Source: Bacteroidales bacterium UBA1182 (GTDB taxonomy: Bacteria > Bacteroidota > Bacteroidia > Bacteroidales > Bacteroidaceae). From it: a DNA stretch of 51,345 nucleotides. Position numbers and translations under genes: made by a program. Location of the stretch: the NCBI GenBank assembly GCA_002310015.1, contig DBYQ01000092.1, positions 21,874-73,218 of the forward strand, written 5' to 3'. Position 1 is the first letter of the stretch, and each line of letters opens with the position of its first letter. The notes under the pieces are model-generated. The model was not told the DNA's origin. It saw nothing but the letters and a program-made list of their open reading frames with translations, and searched no databases. This document shows positions 33,191 through 48,100 of the stretch, piece by piece.

Positions 33191-36100
33191 ATGAAAACAG
33201 TAAGATATAAAAGAACCATAGTTGCAATGTTGATGCTCCTGATGTATGGAGCTGGGGATGTATGGGCACAAAGCATCGATGCTAGCAGTATTATCATCAA
33301 TGTAATGCCGAGTGGAACAGGTAATGTGTCTGCAACTGTCAGCGAACGCGTGGTAACGCTTACTGTTACGCCAGAAAGTGGGTATTATATCAAAGCATCA
33401 GATATAGTGGTGGAACCGCTAGCGAGTATGGGCAGGGCAAATGCTCCGAGACGTGGCGGTGTAATGGATTTGTCAAACAAGATAGAGGGAACACTATATA
33501 ATCATGAAACAGAAAGAACTGCAGCAAATGTAATAAATAGTGTTTCTTACCAAAATACAGCGTATTATGTCTTTGAATTACCTACACGATATGATGGTGC
33601 TTATGTAACGGCTACGTTTACGGCATCAACTGGAGAGATAAGAATACCCAATGGCTCAAGCATCACATATAATGCCAGCGGACATTACATCCTTGAGAAT
33701 GATATTGCTGCTACTGCTCTTGCAGCCTTGTTTACTGGTAGCCAATCAACTGCATTCTCCGGTACTTTCGAGGGCGAAGCCAAAGCTGACGGAACATTCC
33801 CGAAGATTACAGGTGCGACACATGCACTGTTTGACAAGATTAGCGGTGGTACGGTGAAGAACGTCATGCTTGACAATATCATTATCAGCAATGGTACCAA
33901 TGTCGGTGCCATTTGCAACGAGGCTACAGGTAACAGCCACATCTATAACTGCGGCGTATTGGCAACGAATAGCACAGTGGGAAAAGATGATGACGGCTAT
34001 GATAAGATAACTTCATGTAGCAGTACCATTAGCGGTAGCGGTTACGTAGGTGGTATAGTGGGATTGCTTGATGGCAGTTCGCGTGTTATCAACTGCTTCA
34101 GTTATGCAAATGTTTCTGGAGGTAGTGAAGTTGGTGGTATTGTTGGTCATAACAACGTAGCAACCACCTCATCCAATCTTCAAACTATGGTGATGAACTG
34201 CATGTTCTATGGTGAAATCAGTGGTTCTTCAATAGCCCCAATCTACAATGGTGAGATTATCACCAACGACGGTGATGCCAATGGTGTCAATAATTTCAAC
34301 TATTTCCGCATCGAAGCCTCCTACATTCAAAATAACGATATTGCTAAAGTCTATAACTGTGCCCTTGGTGCAGAGACACGTTTCCTGCAGCGCTTTGAAT
34401 TCTACCGCAACCTGCTCAACAGTAACCGCGAACTGGCTGCTTGGTGGGCAACAGAAAATACTAGCAATAAGGACGATATAGCCAAGTGGGTGCTTGATAA
34501 GGCGATTGCTCCTTATCCCATACTGAAGAAACAGGGCAAGTATCCTTCAATTATCAACTATGACCCCGAATACACGTATGATTCAGTGTCTAGGAAAATG
34601 GTTTCACGCCCCTCGTATAGTGAAGAAAACCGCAACAAGGGAGCAAAGATAGGTACACTGGATGTTCGTATCAACAATGTTGGTTCCAACGCACCGTCTG
34701 GCGCAAGAATCGTAACTTCAACCCTTCGTCTTGTCAGAACAGATAAGGATTATGATGATTACAACTTCAACTTTGACAAGATACAGTTACCCTACTATAA
34801 TGAGGTGGGTATAGGAAACTATACGGGTAATAAAGTGGTAACAGGCTGGAAGATTACCAGCATCACTGGTGGTACACAAGGAAGTTATTCCACTGGAGCT
34901 GACGTCACTTATACAAATGGCAACTTGACCGCTACCCCATACAACTTTGCTGACCGCAAATGTACCAATAAGGATTTGTTTAGTGAAAGTGGTCGTGTCT
35001 TCAACCAAGGAGCTTATTGGGATGTACCAGAAGGGGTTACGTCCATCACCATTGAGCCTTATTGGGGCAAGGCGGTATATTTAGCCGACGCCTATTGGGA
35101 TATAACCTATAAGAATGGTACTAGAAATGACAGACCCAATGAAGCTGGATATAAAGACGATGCCATGACTACCGCTTTCAATGTTCTTAACGTGGGTGGT
35201 GGTCAACATTATAATACAGATGGTACATCCAAATTCAACGGTCAAACCGTTTATACCGACATTGGCAGCGCTATCGCTAGTTCTGGATCAGCACTTTTCT
35301 CAGGAGGAGATGCAACAGAACAAACCGTTTATGATTATGCCGTGGTGCTTGTTGGCAATTATCATCATTATGGTTCCATAGAAGCACTAAACAGCAAGCC
35401 CTATACGGTAACCTCTATCGACCTCGATGGAGACAATGAGCCAGACTATTCTTTTATACTTCGCTTCAATGGTCGAACAGCCTTTCATCCAGTAAGATAC
35501 GATTTTCTGAACCTGATAGGCCTCGGTATGGCGCAGAAGACTACTGGCGGAAAGGGTTCCTACAACCTCGGTATCATGCAGCCTAAGGGTTGGTTTGAGG
35601 TGACCAATACTGCCATCCTCCGCGTTACACAGTTTGAATATGATCGTAGCGACAGAGGTACTGCACCACATATCTTGCAGGGTGGAGTCATTGAACAATG
35701 GGTAAGCGGACAGAGCAATGGTGTTAACAATCAAACCATCTATTTTCATGTAGGTGGAAATGTCTGGTTTAAAGAATTCCAGTTAGGAACACATATTGAC
35801 CAGAAACACACTTCTAAGCACCCCCCAATATCAGTTACAGGCGGTGATTTTAACGAGTTCTATCTCACTGGACTGTATAGAGGTGATGTCACCAGTTATG
35901 ATGATAATGCCGAATGTTACATAAATGGTGGGCGCTTCGGTGTCTTGGCTGGTGCAGGTCAGGAAGGTCTTGGAAGTGCATCTAAACATACGAACGGTAA
36001 TATCACATGGCAAATTGATAACGCTGATATTACAGAGTTTTATGGAGGTGGATTCAACCAACCCATACAGGGTAATATCACTACTTTGATTAGCAATAGC

Positions 36101-39100
36101 CACGTTGACCAATTCTGTGGCGGTCCCAAGTTCGGTGACATGAATACAGGGAAGACGGTCAAAACGACAGCAACGAATTGTACTTTTGGCACTTATTTCG
36201 GTGCCGGTTATGGAGGAAATGCATATAGCCGTGAGGCTCCATCTAATGTTAATTTTATCGTTGGAGATTATGGAGCCTCAAACTGGAACACTTGGGTTGG
36301 TGATAAGTACCTACAAGCGTATAACGAAACCTATAAAGGTGTTTCCACAGAGTATACCTATCAATACCTGCCCATGTCAAACAACACGCAGAATGTGGCA
36401 CGTATCTTTATTGATTATGTCAGATTCTCTTTGGCAAAGACGTATGAAGTCACTTCTCAATTGACAGGTTGTCACATATCGGGCAACTTCTATGGTGGTG
36501 GTAGCTTAGGTAAAGTGGAAGGCACCGTTACTTCAACACTCACCGACTGTTCGGTTAATGGCAATGTCTTTGGTGCCGGTTACTCGGCTGAACTACCTAC
36601 TGTTGAGGTGATGGATCTTGGCGGATTCCAGTCTGCACCATATTACTATACGGATTTAGGAACTTATCGTTCAGCCGTATTTCCAGGAACTACCACTTTC
36701 ACCTGGGAACATGGTGATGCCATCGGTATTAATAATACCAACGGCAACCACATCCTTTATACCACAGAAGATCTAACAGCTCTTGGTACCGTCAGAGGAA
36801 AGGTGACACTGAACATCCAAGGTAATACACTTGTTAAGGGAATCGTTACAGAAAACAATGTGACTACTCAATCCGGTGGTGTATTCGGCGGCGGTGACGC
36901 TTCGGCTGCACAGGGTGATACAGAGGTAAATATTGATGCATCCAGCCAACAGGCTGAAGGCTACAATACCTATAACGTATTTGGTGGAGGTAACAAGGCT
37001 GACGTGGGTGGATCAGTTGTTGTCAACATGAAGAATGGTGTCGTAAATAACGATGTCTATGGTGGTGGCGCACTTGCCAATACAAATATCGGTAATGCGA
37101 CAGGATACGGCACAGACAGTGAGACTATACCCAACACAACTACCAAGACAACTACAGTTAACCTTCAGGGTGGTACCATCCGTGGTGACGCCTACGGTGG
37201 CGGTCTGGGCAGAAAGGCGTCTACTGGTGTGGAAGCCGTAGAAGCTACGGTTTATGGTGACATCACTGTGAATCTGGGTGATGCAGATGCAAGTGTTGCA
37301 GCTACGGCTTTCAATATATCCAATTATACCCAAGAAGGTTATACCTCTGTGGTCAAGAGCGGTCGCTTGTTTGGTGCAAACAACCTGAACGGTTCACCTA
37401 AGGGCAATGTGACAGTCAATATCTACAAGACGGTAACTGGAGCAAATAATCAATCGAGAACAGCCTCAGCGGCTTATAAGAAGAAAGAGGGTGAAACCGG
37501 ATATGAGGCTCCAACCTATGAAGTGGCTGCAGTCTATGGTGGTGGTAACCTGGCCGACTATACGACTGCAGAAAAGAAGGCGATTGTTAACATTCTGACT
37601 TGTGACATCAGTGTTGAGAGTGTATATGGTGGCGGTAATGCAGCTGCAGTACCTGCTACAGAAGTGACAGTGGATGGTGCTTATGAAATACAATATGTAT
37701 TTGGTGGTGGTAACGGTAAGGATCCCTATACTCTTGACGGTGGTACAAATTGGACAGACAATAGCGGTGCCAATGTGACTGGCGATGCGACTACCGTTTT
37801 GACGGGCGGTTTTATACATGAGGCCTACGGCGCAAGTAATGAAAAAGGAAGAATTTTTGGTAAAGCTAATCTGCAAGCAGATGATGCTGGAAACACAGAC
37901 GACTGCGCACTTGATGTATGGAAAATGGTTGGTGCCGGTAAGAATGCCGACTTCATTGGTGATGTCAACCTGGTATTGGGTTGTATGCCAGAAGCTAAAG
38001 TAGATGCCATCTATGGTGGTGCGGATAATGCAAACGTGTTTGGTAATGTGACACTGACCGTCACCAGCGGTAACTTTGGTGCCGTGTACGGAGGAAATAA
38101 CCTGAGCGGTATCATCACCGGACAGATTATCCTGAATATTGAGGAGACCGGATGCCGACCTATCAACATTGACGCATTGTATCTTGGTGGTAACCAGGCT
38201 GCTTACTCAAAATATGGGTATTATGTAAAGACCACAGAAACCGAAGCAATCCCCGCAACAGGTAATGGTAGTCCTGGTGAAAATGCCGTACTGACTAACG
38301 GCAAACTCACCTTCTTGCCAAGAGATTCAGTTAATGATCCACACCGGGCTGTTAAGGAGGTTACTGGTACTACTTGGACTGTCTATACAGGAGAGGGAAA
38401 TGATATTTTAACTCCGTACGCTGATCCTATCTTGAACGTTCGTTCATTCAAACATATAGGTGAGGTATTTGGTGGTGGTTATGGAGCTGGTGCTATCATG
38501 TATGCCAACCCGACAGTGAACATCAACCAAACATATGGAATAGAAGACGAACTTGGTACCATAGGCAATGTATATGGTGGCGGTGACGCAGCTGCTGTTA
38601 TGGGTATCACAACGGTGAATATCGGAACGGAAACAACAGTTGATTTCATAACAGAGCCAACACATCTTGGAGACCGTGGAACGGCATATAATTATAATGA
38701 GACAACCAAGATATCGACTGTTCCAGTAGCAGGTGCTAACATCACAGGAAATGTCTATGGTGGTGGTAAACTGGCAGATGTAAGAGACATCACCAATGTG
38801 AATATCTGTGCCAAGGATAATGGTTCAGGCTATGTGGCTGTAACTGAAGGAGCTGCTGGTGTAACTATTGGCGGCAATGTGTTTGGCGGAGGTAAGGGTG
38901 AAGCAGCAGAGACTGGTGACCGCGCATTCTATTGTGAGAAAGCGATGGTGGGCGAAGATGGCAAGAATAAAGACAAGCCCACTAATGACAGTGAAACATA
39001 CGCAAATTATGGAACACATGTCCGCATCGGTCATGGCACGGTGAACGGCACTGTCTATGGTGGCGGTGAAATGGGCCGTGTAGAATTCCACACCGAGGTA

Positions 39101-42100
39101 ACCATAGGCTACGGAAAAGGAACAGAAAACGCCACAAAATCACCCGTAATAAATGGCTACGTATATGGTGCAGGTAAGGGTGCCGCTACACATGGTTACT
39201 CAGGCCTGGCTCGTGGTAACAGTACAGTCACTATTCAGGGTGATGCCAAGGTGGGACAAAGCGTCTATGGCGGTGGTGAGAAGGCTTCGGTGGGCAAATA
39301 TGAAGTAGTTGACGGACTACCAAAAACTCCGTTATGGGGAGGAAAGTGTACGGTCACCATCCAAGGCTATGCTGAAATTGGTCCAGATGACATGCATATG
39401 GTCACAACAAGCGGCAAGCCTGATGACACAGGTCATGTATTTGGTGCAGGTGCAGGAGTCCTGCCGTACGAGAATGTTACAGGCGACCCCTATAGTATTC
39501 AACCCAGCGGGAAGGTAACATACAATGAAAATTATACACCGGGAACTGATGATCTTGAATATGAAGCTGCATACCTGAAGTTTATCCGCTCTTTGGGCTT
39601 AGCTTCCGATACCGAAGTTACCATCGGTGGACACGCCTTTGTGAAAGGTTCTGTATATGGTGGTAGTGAGAACGGTTATGTACAGGCCAATACGCATGTT
39701 ACGATAGCAGGTGGACAGGTAGGTAATGGTGAGGGTGTGAATAGACCCTATACTAATGAAGAATGGGCAGAAGAGAATACTGAGGTTTTGAAAGAATGTG
39801 CCCACTGGCCATTTGGCGTGGGTGAAAGTCATGAAGCTCCATACAACCCATATGACCTTTACAAAGATTCAGACAATGACCGCAAACCTGATAATGCTAC
39901 CGATGGCCATACGTTCTATGGCAATGTGTTTGGTGGCGGTAGAGGTTATTATCCATACGCTGAGGGACCAGAACTTACAGAGCGTCAAAAACAAGAGGGA
40001 TATTCCAAAGGATTATGGCTCCGTGCAGCTGGTTCTGTAGGTGGTAAAACCGTAGTAGATATCATAGACGGACACATCCTGACATCAGTCTATGGCGGCA
40101 ACGAGATGACTGACGTAAAGGGCAGTTGTACTGTCAACATGGTAGGCGGCACAGTGGGCGTACCACGTACTAAAGAGCAGATTCAAGCACATCCTGTTAC
40201 CTGCAATGTGTTTGGTGCCGGAAAGGGTGACCAACGTGTAAATTTCAACGAACAGACCAACGTGGCAAGTACACAGGTCAACATATCAGGTACTGCTCGT
40301 ATCTATGGTTCTACTTTCGGTGGTGGTGAAGACGGTCACGTGCTTGGCAATGCGGAAACGAATATCGGTGGCACCATAAAAATAGACCTTAATGGCGACG
40401 GCGACACGACCGATGATGGTGAGACATTCACAGCCCAAAATAGCCTAGTGATTGGTTCTGTGGGCACCTCTGGTTCCGATGGTAACGTCTTTGGTGGCGG
40501 ACGCGGTTTCAGCGAGACAGCACTGACGGCAGGTGTAGTCTGTGGTGACGTGTACGTCAATATCCATAATGGCAAGGTGCTAGGTACCGTTTTTGGCGGC
40601 GGCCGCTTAGCATCAGTTGGAACTTATCTTACTGCCCCAATACTTTCAGACGGTACACAAAATCCTGATTATGGTAAAATGCAGAAGGATTCGGAAACAG
40701 AATCTCATGGCCACACCTATATTACTATTGAGGGCGGTACGATTGGCGACACTGATAGCAATTACAATGACAAGTTAAAAGGATCGGATTACACCATCGG
40801 TGACGTGTTTGGTGGCGGTAAAGGTAGCTCGCACAGTAGCACAGCAGGTCACCTGCGATATGGTGAGGTTAAGACAACTTCCATCACCATGAGCGGTGGA
40901 AAGGTGAACGGTAGCGTATATGGCGGTGGCGAAATTGCCACGGTAGAGGATAATACCACGGTAACCATCAACGGCGGTGAAGTCGGTGACGGTGAGACCA
41001 AGAAGGGCGGCGCTAAGATAGGTAACGTCTATGGTGGCGGTAAAGGTAGTCTGATTGATCCTGATGACGGACTCATCAAGGGCAATACCTTAATTACCAT
41101 AAACGAAACTGACAAGGCCAATCATCCGACCATCATCAATCATAACATATATGGTGGCGGTGCCTACGGTTCAGTAGGTGATATCCACCGTTCTAACGAC
41201 GGTGCGAACTATGTTCCCGGAAGGGCTTCTTCTGGCCAAGATATGCCAAAAAATATGCCTACCAGTTGGGCAAATACAGGTACTGACAACGGAACAGCAG
41301 AAATCAACATCTTAGGCGGACAGATTGGAACGGACGGAGACGAGAACGGTATGGTATTCGGTTCGTCACGTGGTGATGTGGCCACTCCGGAAGGGGCAAC
41401 TTCAAGTGACCCCCTTGGCACAGATGTCGATCCTAATGACCGCACTGCATGGGTGTATGACACGAAGGTGGTGATTGGCGCATCAGGTACTACCGGTCCT
41501 GACATCAAAGGCTCGGTATATGGCAGTGGTGAGAACGGACACGTATTCCATGATACTGATGTACAGATTCACAGTGGAAAGATAGGTATTGATGGCACGG
41601 CGACAATTACTGACCCTGATACCAATATTGAATACACCGGCGCAGACTACCCTAAACGCGGTAATATCTATGGTGGCGGTTGCGGTGAAGACGACTACGA
41701 AATCTCTGACGTGAAATATTACAACCCGATGGCCGGTATTGTGCTTGGCAATACCAAGGTGACCGTTGATGGCGGTAAGGTTGTACATAACATCTATGGC
41801 GGTGGTGCTTTAGGTTCAGTGGGATCCCCAAACCTTAACACCGGCGGTAAGGCAACCATAGAAATCAGTGGTGGAGTGATCGGTGATAACGGCATCAACG
41901 ACGGTAATGTGTATGGCGCTTCTCGCGGTAACCTGAATGTTGTGCAAGCCAACATTGCACAAGTAAAAGAAACGCAAGTTGATATCAAGCCCAACAACGA
42001 TCCAACCAAAGATCCCATCATCTGGAATGATGTCTTTGGTGGTGGCGAGGCCGGTATTGTTATAGGAAACGTGACGGTCAACGTCAGTGGCGGTCATGTT

Positions 42101-45100
42101 TACAATGATGTGTATGGCGGCGGTGCCTTGGCCAACACTAATACTGGTAACTGGGATGACCAGAGCAACTTGGCTGATAATGCCAAGACCAAGACGTATT
42201 ATGCCGTTTCAAGTATTGCCACAGGAGATGACCTAACCGACAAGGGTTATTATAAAAGGCCTTTCAACCAGGCAACGGGAACTGCGCAGAGTGGCACGAC
42301 CTATTACGAGAAGAAAGGATTCTATAATCCAGTGGATGAAGATGAGATTACTGTAGGGACAACCTCCGTAACTGCTTACTATATAGAACAATTTGTATCC
42401 GCTACGGAGGTAACTGCGGTGGAAGGCACAACCTATTTCCTAAAGTATTATTATCCTGCTGATGTTGCAACAGGAGCTGATGTAACGGGTTATTATACCA
42501 AAACCGCACAAGATACTTACGTAACTGCATCAGGAACAGCGGCAGAAGGTACTACCTATTACAGACAAACCTATAATCCGGTATCTGGCATTTCTGCAGG
42601 AGATGACATAACCGGTAAAGGTTATTTCAAAGTACAATATCTTGCTGCTACGGGAACAGCTGTGGCAGATGTCACCTATTATCGATATGAAGAAATATAC
42701 AGTCCTGTTAAAGATATTTCAACAGGAGACAATGTAACCGGCTATTACACCGCAGGAGATTACACCAGTGCATCCGGATTAGCAGAAGCTAATACGCTGT
42801 ATTATAAGGTGGTCACTGGAGACTGGGCTACAGGAAAAAATGAAAATAATAAGACCACATACAAGACGCTGGTAAATCTGGAGGGTGGACTTATTGGTCA
42901 TAGCCTGCAAGGTTCCTATGGCAGTTATACTGACTTTGACTATAAAGGCGGTGATGTATATGGTGGCGGTCTGGGACGATTGGGAAGTGATACAGAGACA
43001 GCTGTTGAGGCTATAGTGTATGGCGACATCGAGGTAAAAGTTGATGGAACAGCATTTATACAACGACTGTTATCTCCAAGCTCTACAGAAAACCAGGTTC
43101 CATTGTCCGGACGTGTATTCGGTTGTAACAACCTGAATGGAACACCAAAGGGAAATGTGACAGTAAACGTTTACAAAACCATACCGGTAGTAAATGGAGC
43201 AATAGGAACCAACCACGATGAAAACCGATTTGAGATTCACAGTGTATATGGCGGCGGAAATATGGCCAGTTACATGCCTGCCAACGGGAAGAAGTCAAAG
43301 GTGAACATTTACGGTTGCGAGGAGACCTATATAGAGAAAGTATTCGGAGGCGGTAACTCAGCCTCAGTTCCTGCGACCGATGTAGAAATCTTTGGTACCG
43401 GCTACGTAGGCTATGCTTTTGGTGGAGGAAACGGTGCTGACAAGATATGGAGTAATGGCGTATGGAATAAAAATGGCGGTGCGCCCATCTATGGTGATGC
43501 CTCCATCATTGCCCATGGTGGAAAAATAGGTCAGGTGTTTAGTGGAAGTGATACCAAGGGTACCGTCTATGGTAGTGCTACCGTCAAGCTCGCAGGTAAA
43601 GACGCAGGTGTTGCGGCATCTACCTGTCCTCTGAAAATTACTAACACGTACGGTGCTGGTCGAGGTGCCGACATCAATGGTGATGTTAACCTGATTGTGT
43701 CCGGTTGTTCGACAGAGAACGCGATAGAACGTGTATTCGGTGGGTCATACGATGCTAATATCCGTGGCGATGTTAACCTGACCATTACCAGTGGTATCTT
43801 CACTCAAGTCTTTGGAGGCAATGACCATGGTGGAAGTATCGGAGGTAATATCAATGTCAACATCGAAGAGAGCGACAATTGCGATGAACCGACTATCATC
43901 CAATATCTCTATGGTGGAGGCCGTGAGGCCATCTATCCTGGTCCTCGTGCAAGAAACACATCCGGCAGCAGTGTGGCCAGTGGTAAAATCACCGTCAATG
44001 TGAAGTCTGCTACCCGAATAGACAACGTTTATGGTGGAAGCTACAGAGCTCAAGTGAATGGCGACACAGAAGTTAACATCAACATGATCAAGGGAAAAAT
44101 GGTCAATCAAGATATAAACTTCCCTGATACCTATCGTGGCGATGTGATTCCTAATATAGATGGAACAGTAACTTATACAGAAGTTGAAGTTACAGCGGGA
44201 ACAACACCTGTAACAGGGCTCTATACCTGTGATGACGAAACGGCCACTGACAAAACATATACTAAGGTTAAGGACCAGGATGCATTGGCTGAAGATAATG
44301 TCACATATTATAAGATGTCAATGTCTGGTACCATTAAAGATGAGATCGGAACCATTGGTAATGTCTTTGGCGGCAGTTTCGAGAGCTATGTCAACGGCAA
44401 TGCTACCGTTAACATTGGTACGGTGACAAGTGTGGACATCTTGAAACGTGCAACAGCAGGCACTGAAGATCCGGATACACATGCGCCCATTCCAGTCGGA
44501 ACCATTTTGGCTACTGATGGAAAATCCATCTATGGCGCAGACGGTAAGATGCGTGAAGGTATCACCATTGCTACCGAACCAAGAGATGTTCTCGGTGCCC
44601 ATATCACAGGTAATGTCTATGGCGGTGGTGACAATGCGGAACTTCTTGGTAACACCTATGTGAATATCTGTAAGGAGGAAATAGCCGTCCTCGATGCTAA
44701 CGACCAACCAACAGGTGAATACACCTACCAACCGATGAGCAATACGACTGTTACTTCCGGTGTTGAGATTCAAGGCACCGAGTGGCAGTATGGTGTGTTT
44801 GGCGGTGGCAACAGAGGTATTGTCGGTGGCGACAGCTATGTCTATCTGGGTGGAGGAAGTGTGAAGCAGAGCATCTATGGCGGTGGCTGTGAGGCTGACT
44901 TGAATGGAAATACCTATGTAACGATGCAGGGCGGTTATGTCTTTGACGGCGTGTACGGTGGCGGTCTGGCCGGATCGGTGGGTACTGTCACATCAAGAAC
45001 GACGGAGACTGGTCACGGCGTAAACGTGAAACATGGCAAAAACGACTGTCTTGTCGGTAAGCCAGATGGCTTTAAAGAGAATACCGGTAAGTGTACGGTG

Positions 45101-48100
45101 GTTGTCAGCGGCGGACAGGTCGGACCTATTGAAGTGGTGTTAGAAAACGGCGGTATGAAGAATATTGGACGTTACTATAAGGATCCTAATGACCCAGATG
45201 ATGTCGGTCCTGTTGACTATGGTTTTGTGTTCGGTGCCGGTCGAGGCGAGGTGGAAAATCCAACTGAAAATCCTGATGCAGACTTCCACACTTACGTCTA
45301 TGAGACTGACGTGACCATCAGCGGTGGTCTAATCATGGCCTCTGTCTATGGCGGCGGTGAGAATGGTCGTGTACGCCATAACACCCTCGTGAAGATTGAA
45401 GGCGGACAGATTGGCTGCGGCCATGGTAAGATTTCGGGCGACGAAGATCCTGTACCTGTAACCTATACCGATACACAGTGGACGACTGCGATAGATGCAG
45501 TTACGTCCGGCAATGCTTCAGCAATTGATGCTATTGCCACACAGATGCCAGAGTGCTCGTACTACGATTATGGAAGGAATAAAGGCACTGAACAAGCTCC
45601 CGAATGGGTATATGAGCCATACGACCCATATGCTGACGAGTTTGACTTTACTGACGAATCGTTACCAGCATCCTTAAAGACGCTAAAGGGCGGTAGCACC
45701 GCGCATCCAAGCGACGGTAAGACCTACTACGGCTGCGTGTTCGGAGGCGGTTCCGGATACTACCCCTACGAGATAAAGAATGCCCAAGGTGATCTTACCG
45801 GCTATGAATGGTTGCGTTCTGCAGGATTGGTAGAGGGTAACACAGAAGTACGCATTACCGGCGGACATATCCTGACGAACGTGTACGGTGGTAATGAGTA
45901 CACAGACATTGCCGGTTCTTGTACCATAAAGATGTCTGGTGGAACCATCGGTGTGCCTCGTACCTTGAATCAGATCAAGAATCACCCTGTGACGTGCTAC
46001 CTGTTCGGTGGCGGTAAAGGCGACCCGCGTTCCCATTTCAATACATGGAGTAACGTGGGCAGCGTGAATATAGAAGTCTCCGGTGGTGTTATATTTGGCT
46101 CCGTATTCGGAGGCGGTGAAGATGGTCACGTGCTGGCGAATGCAACAGTGACCATTAAGGCGAACGAAGAAGGGGATGACAATCCTGTCATCGGTACATG
46201 GGGCACCAGCTACGTAGATGGTAATATCTTCGGTGGAGGACGTGGCTTCACTGGCGAAGCACTGACAGCCGGTGTTGTTTCTGGTAATACAACGGTCAAT
46301 ATCAGCGGCGGTAAGATGTTGGGCAGTATATATGGAGGTGGACGTCTGGCATCGGTAGGAACCTATCTTGTGCCTGCAGATGATGATAACTATGGCAAAC
46401 TGATACCGAATGGTAAAAACCAGGTGATAGGCGGAGAAGATGTGACTGCATCAGGAGTAACCCATGGTGAGGTCACCATCAATATCAGCGGTGGTACAAT
46501 TGGTAATAACCATGAGTTTGTTATTCCAAGTTCTACGAACACTCCAACAGGTCTCACATTCAGCAATATTGATAATTGGACATCTGAAAATTGGCAGACG
46601 TGGAAAGATTATAATCATGTTCCATACACTGACTTTGAATATGATAATAACCTTAAATTGTATCGTCTGTCGCACACCAAGGGCGGTAACGTCTTTGCCG
46701 GTGGTATGGGACGAATCTATGCACTTGACGGCACCACGCCTCTTGATAACTGGTATGACATGGGTATGGTGAAAAGCACTAAACTGACTATCAGCGGCAA
46801 CAACACCTTAATAAAAGGTAATGTCTATGGCGGCGGTGAGTTGGGTTGGACAAGCGGTACGCATTCAACAACCATCGGTAGCGAGAGCAAGAATGTAAGT
46901 ACAGAGATTATCATCAAAGGAGGCACCATAGGTACTGAGATTAAGAACAACTCAAATGCTACTCAGTACACCTTTGGTAGTGTGTATGGCGGTGGCTATG
47001 GTAGCGCAATAGAGAAACTATTTGCCACTGATGATGCTAATACTATCAATGACAACCCGAGGTTCAAGGCCGGCCGTGTTACTGGCAGTACCAAAGGTTT
47101 ACATGAGCAATGGTGGCGCTGTGAAAGGCCAGCGTTTATGGCGGTGGTGAGATGGCCAGTGTGGGCTTGGGTTACTACTCATTTGGAGAGACATTAGCAT
47201 CAGCAACTGATGCTGCCAATACTTACGTGACCGTTAGCGGTGGTTCCATAGGTGTGAAGGGCTTTGGCGGTCCTACTATGGGTAACGTCTATGGCGGTGG
47301 CAGTGGTAGTAAGACAATTGTGCGTTGCGGTTTGATTTTGGGTAATACCATATGTCAACATCAGCCGACCTTCGGAGAAACCTACCGAGATCTGTCATAA
47401 TGTATATGGTGGTGGTGCATACGGCACAGTGGGTGACTTTGATTACGAGCAGAAACCTGATCCTGATTATGATAATGCTATCAAGGTCTACGGCGTTCAG
47501 AGTCGTCATACTGCTGGCACTGGCGTTGCCAACGTTACCATTACCGGTGGTACCATAGGTACTGACGGCCATAACAATGGTATGGTGTTCGGTTCATCAC
47601 GTGGTGATGTTACTAAGGGAGCATTCCGTGATGATTATATGGCATGGGTGTATGATACGCATGTCACCATAGGTACCTCTGGTCCAGGTACTAATACGTC
47701 TACCCCATTGATTAAGGGTTCTGTCTATGGTAGCGGTGAGAACGGTCATACTTTCCACGATACTGATGTCAAGGTACACAGCGGAACTATCGGAATAACT
47801 GAAGTTCAAACGACAGACACTGATGTTGAAGTGGAATTACGTGGTGCAAACTATCCTTATCGTGGTAACGTATATGGTTCCGGTTGCGGTACTGACACCT
47901 ACACCGATGATAACAACAAAAAACAATACAAGCCTATGGCAGGTATTGTGCTTGGCAATGCTACGGTTACCATTGATGGCGGACTTGTGGTTCACAATGT
48001 CTATGGTGGCGGTTCCATGGGTTCAGTTGGAACTATCACCAATTTTGATGACCTGGATAAGCAAGAAGGTGAGAACTACATCTATAAGCACGTATCTTCT

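Noticed and set aside
47096..47197. Programmed ribosomal frameshift in the second giant gene
   Set aside because: Three separate shifts would be needed within 260 bp, and I see no slippery heptamer with a downstream structure at the sites; extra single bases explain the data better.
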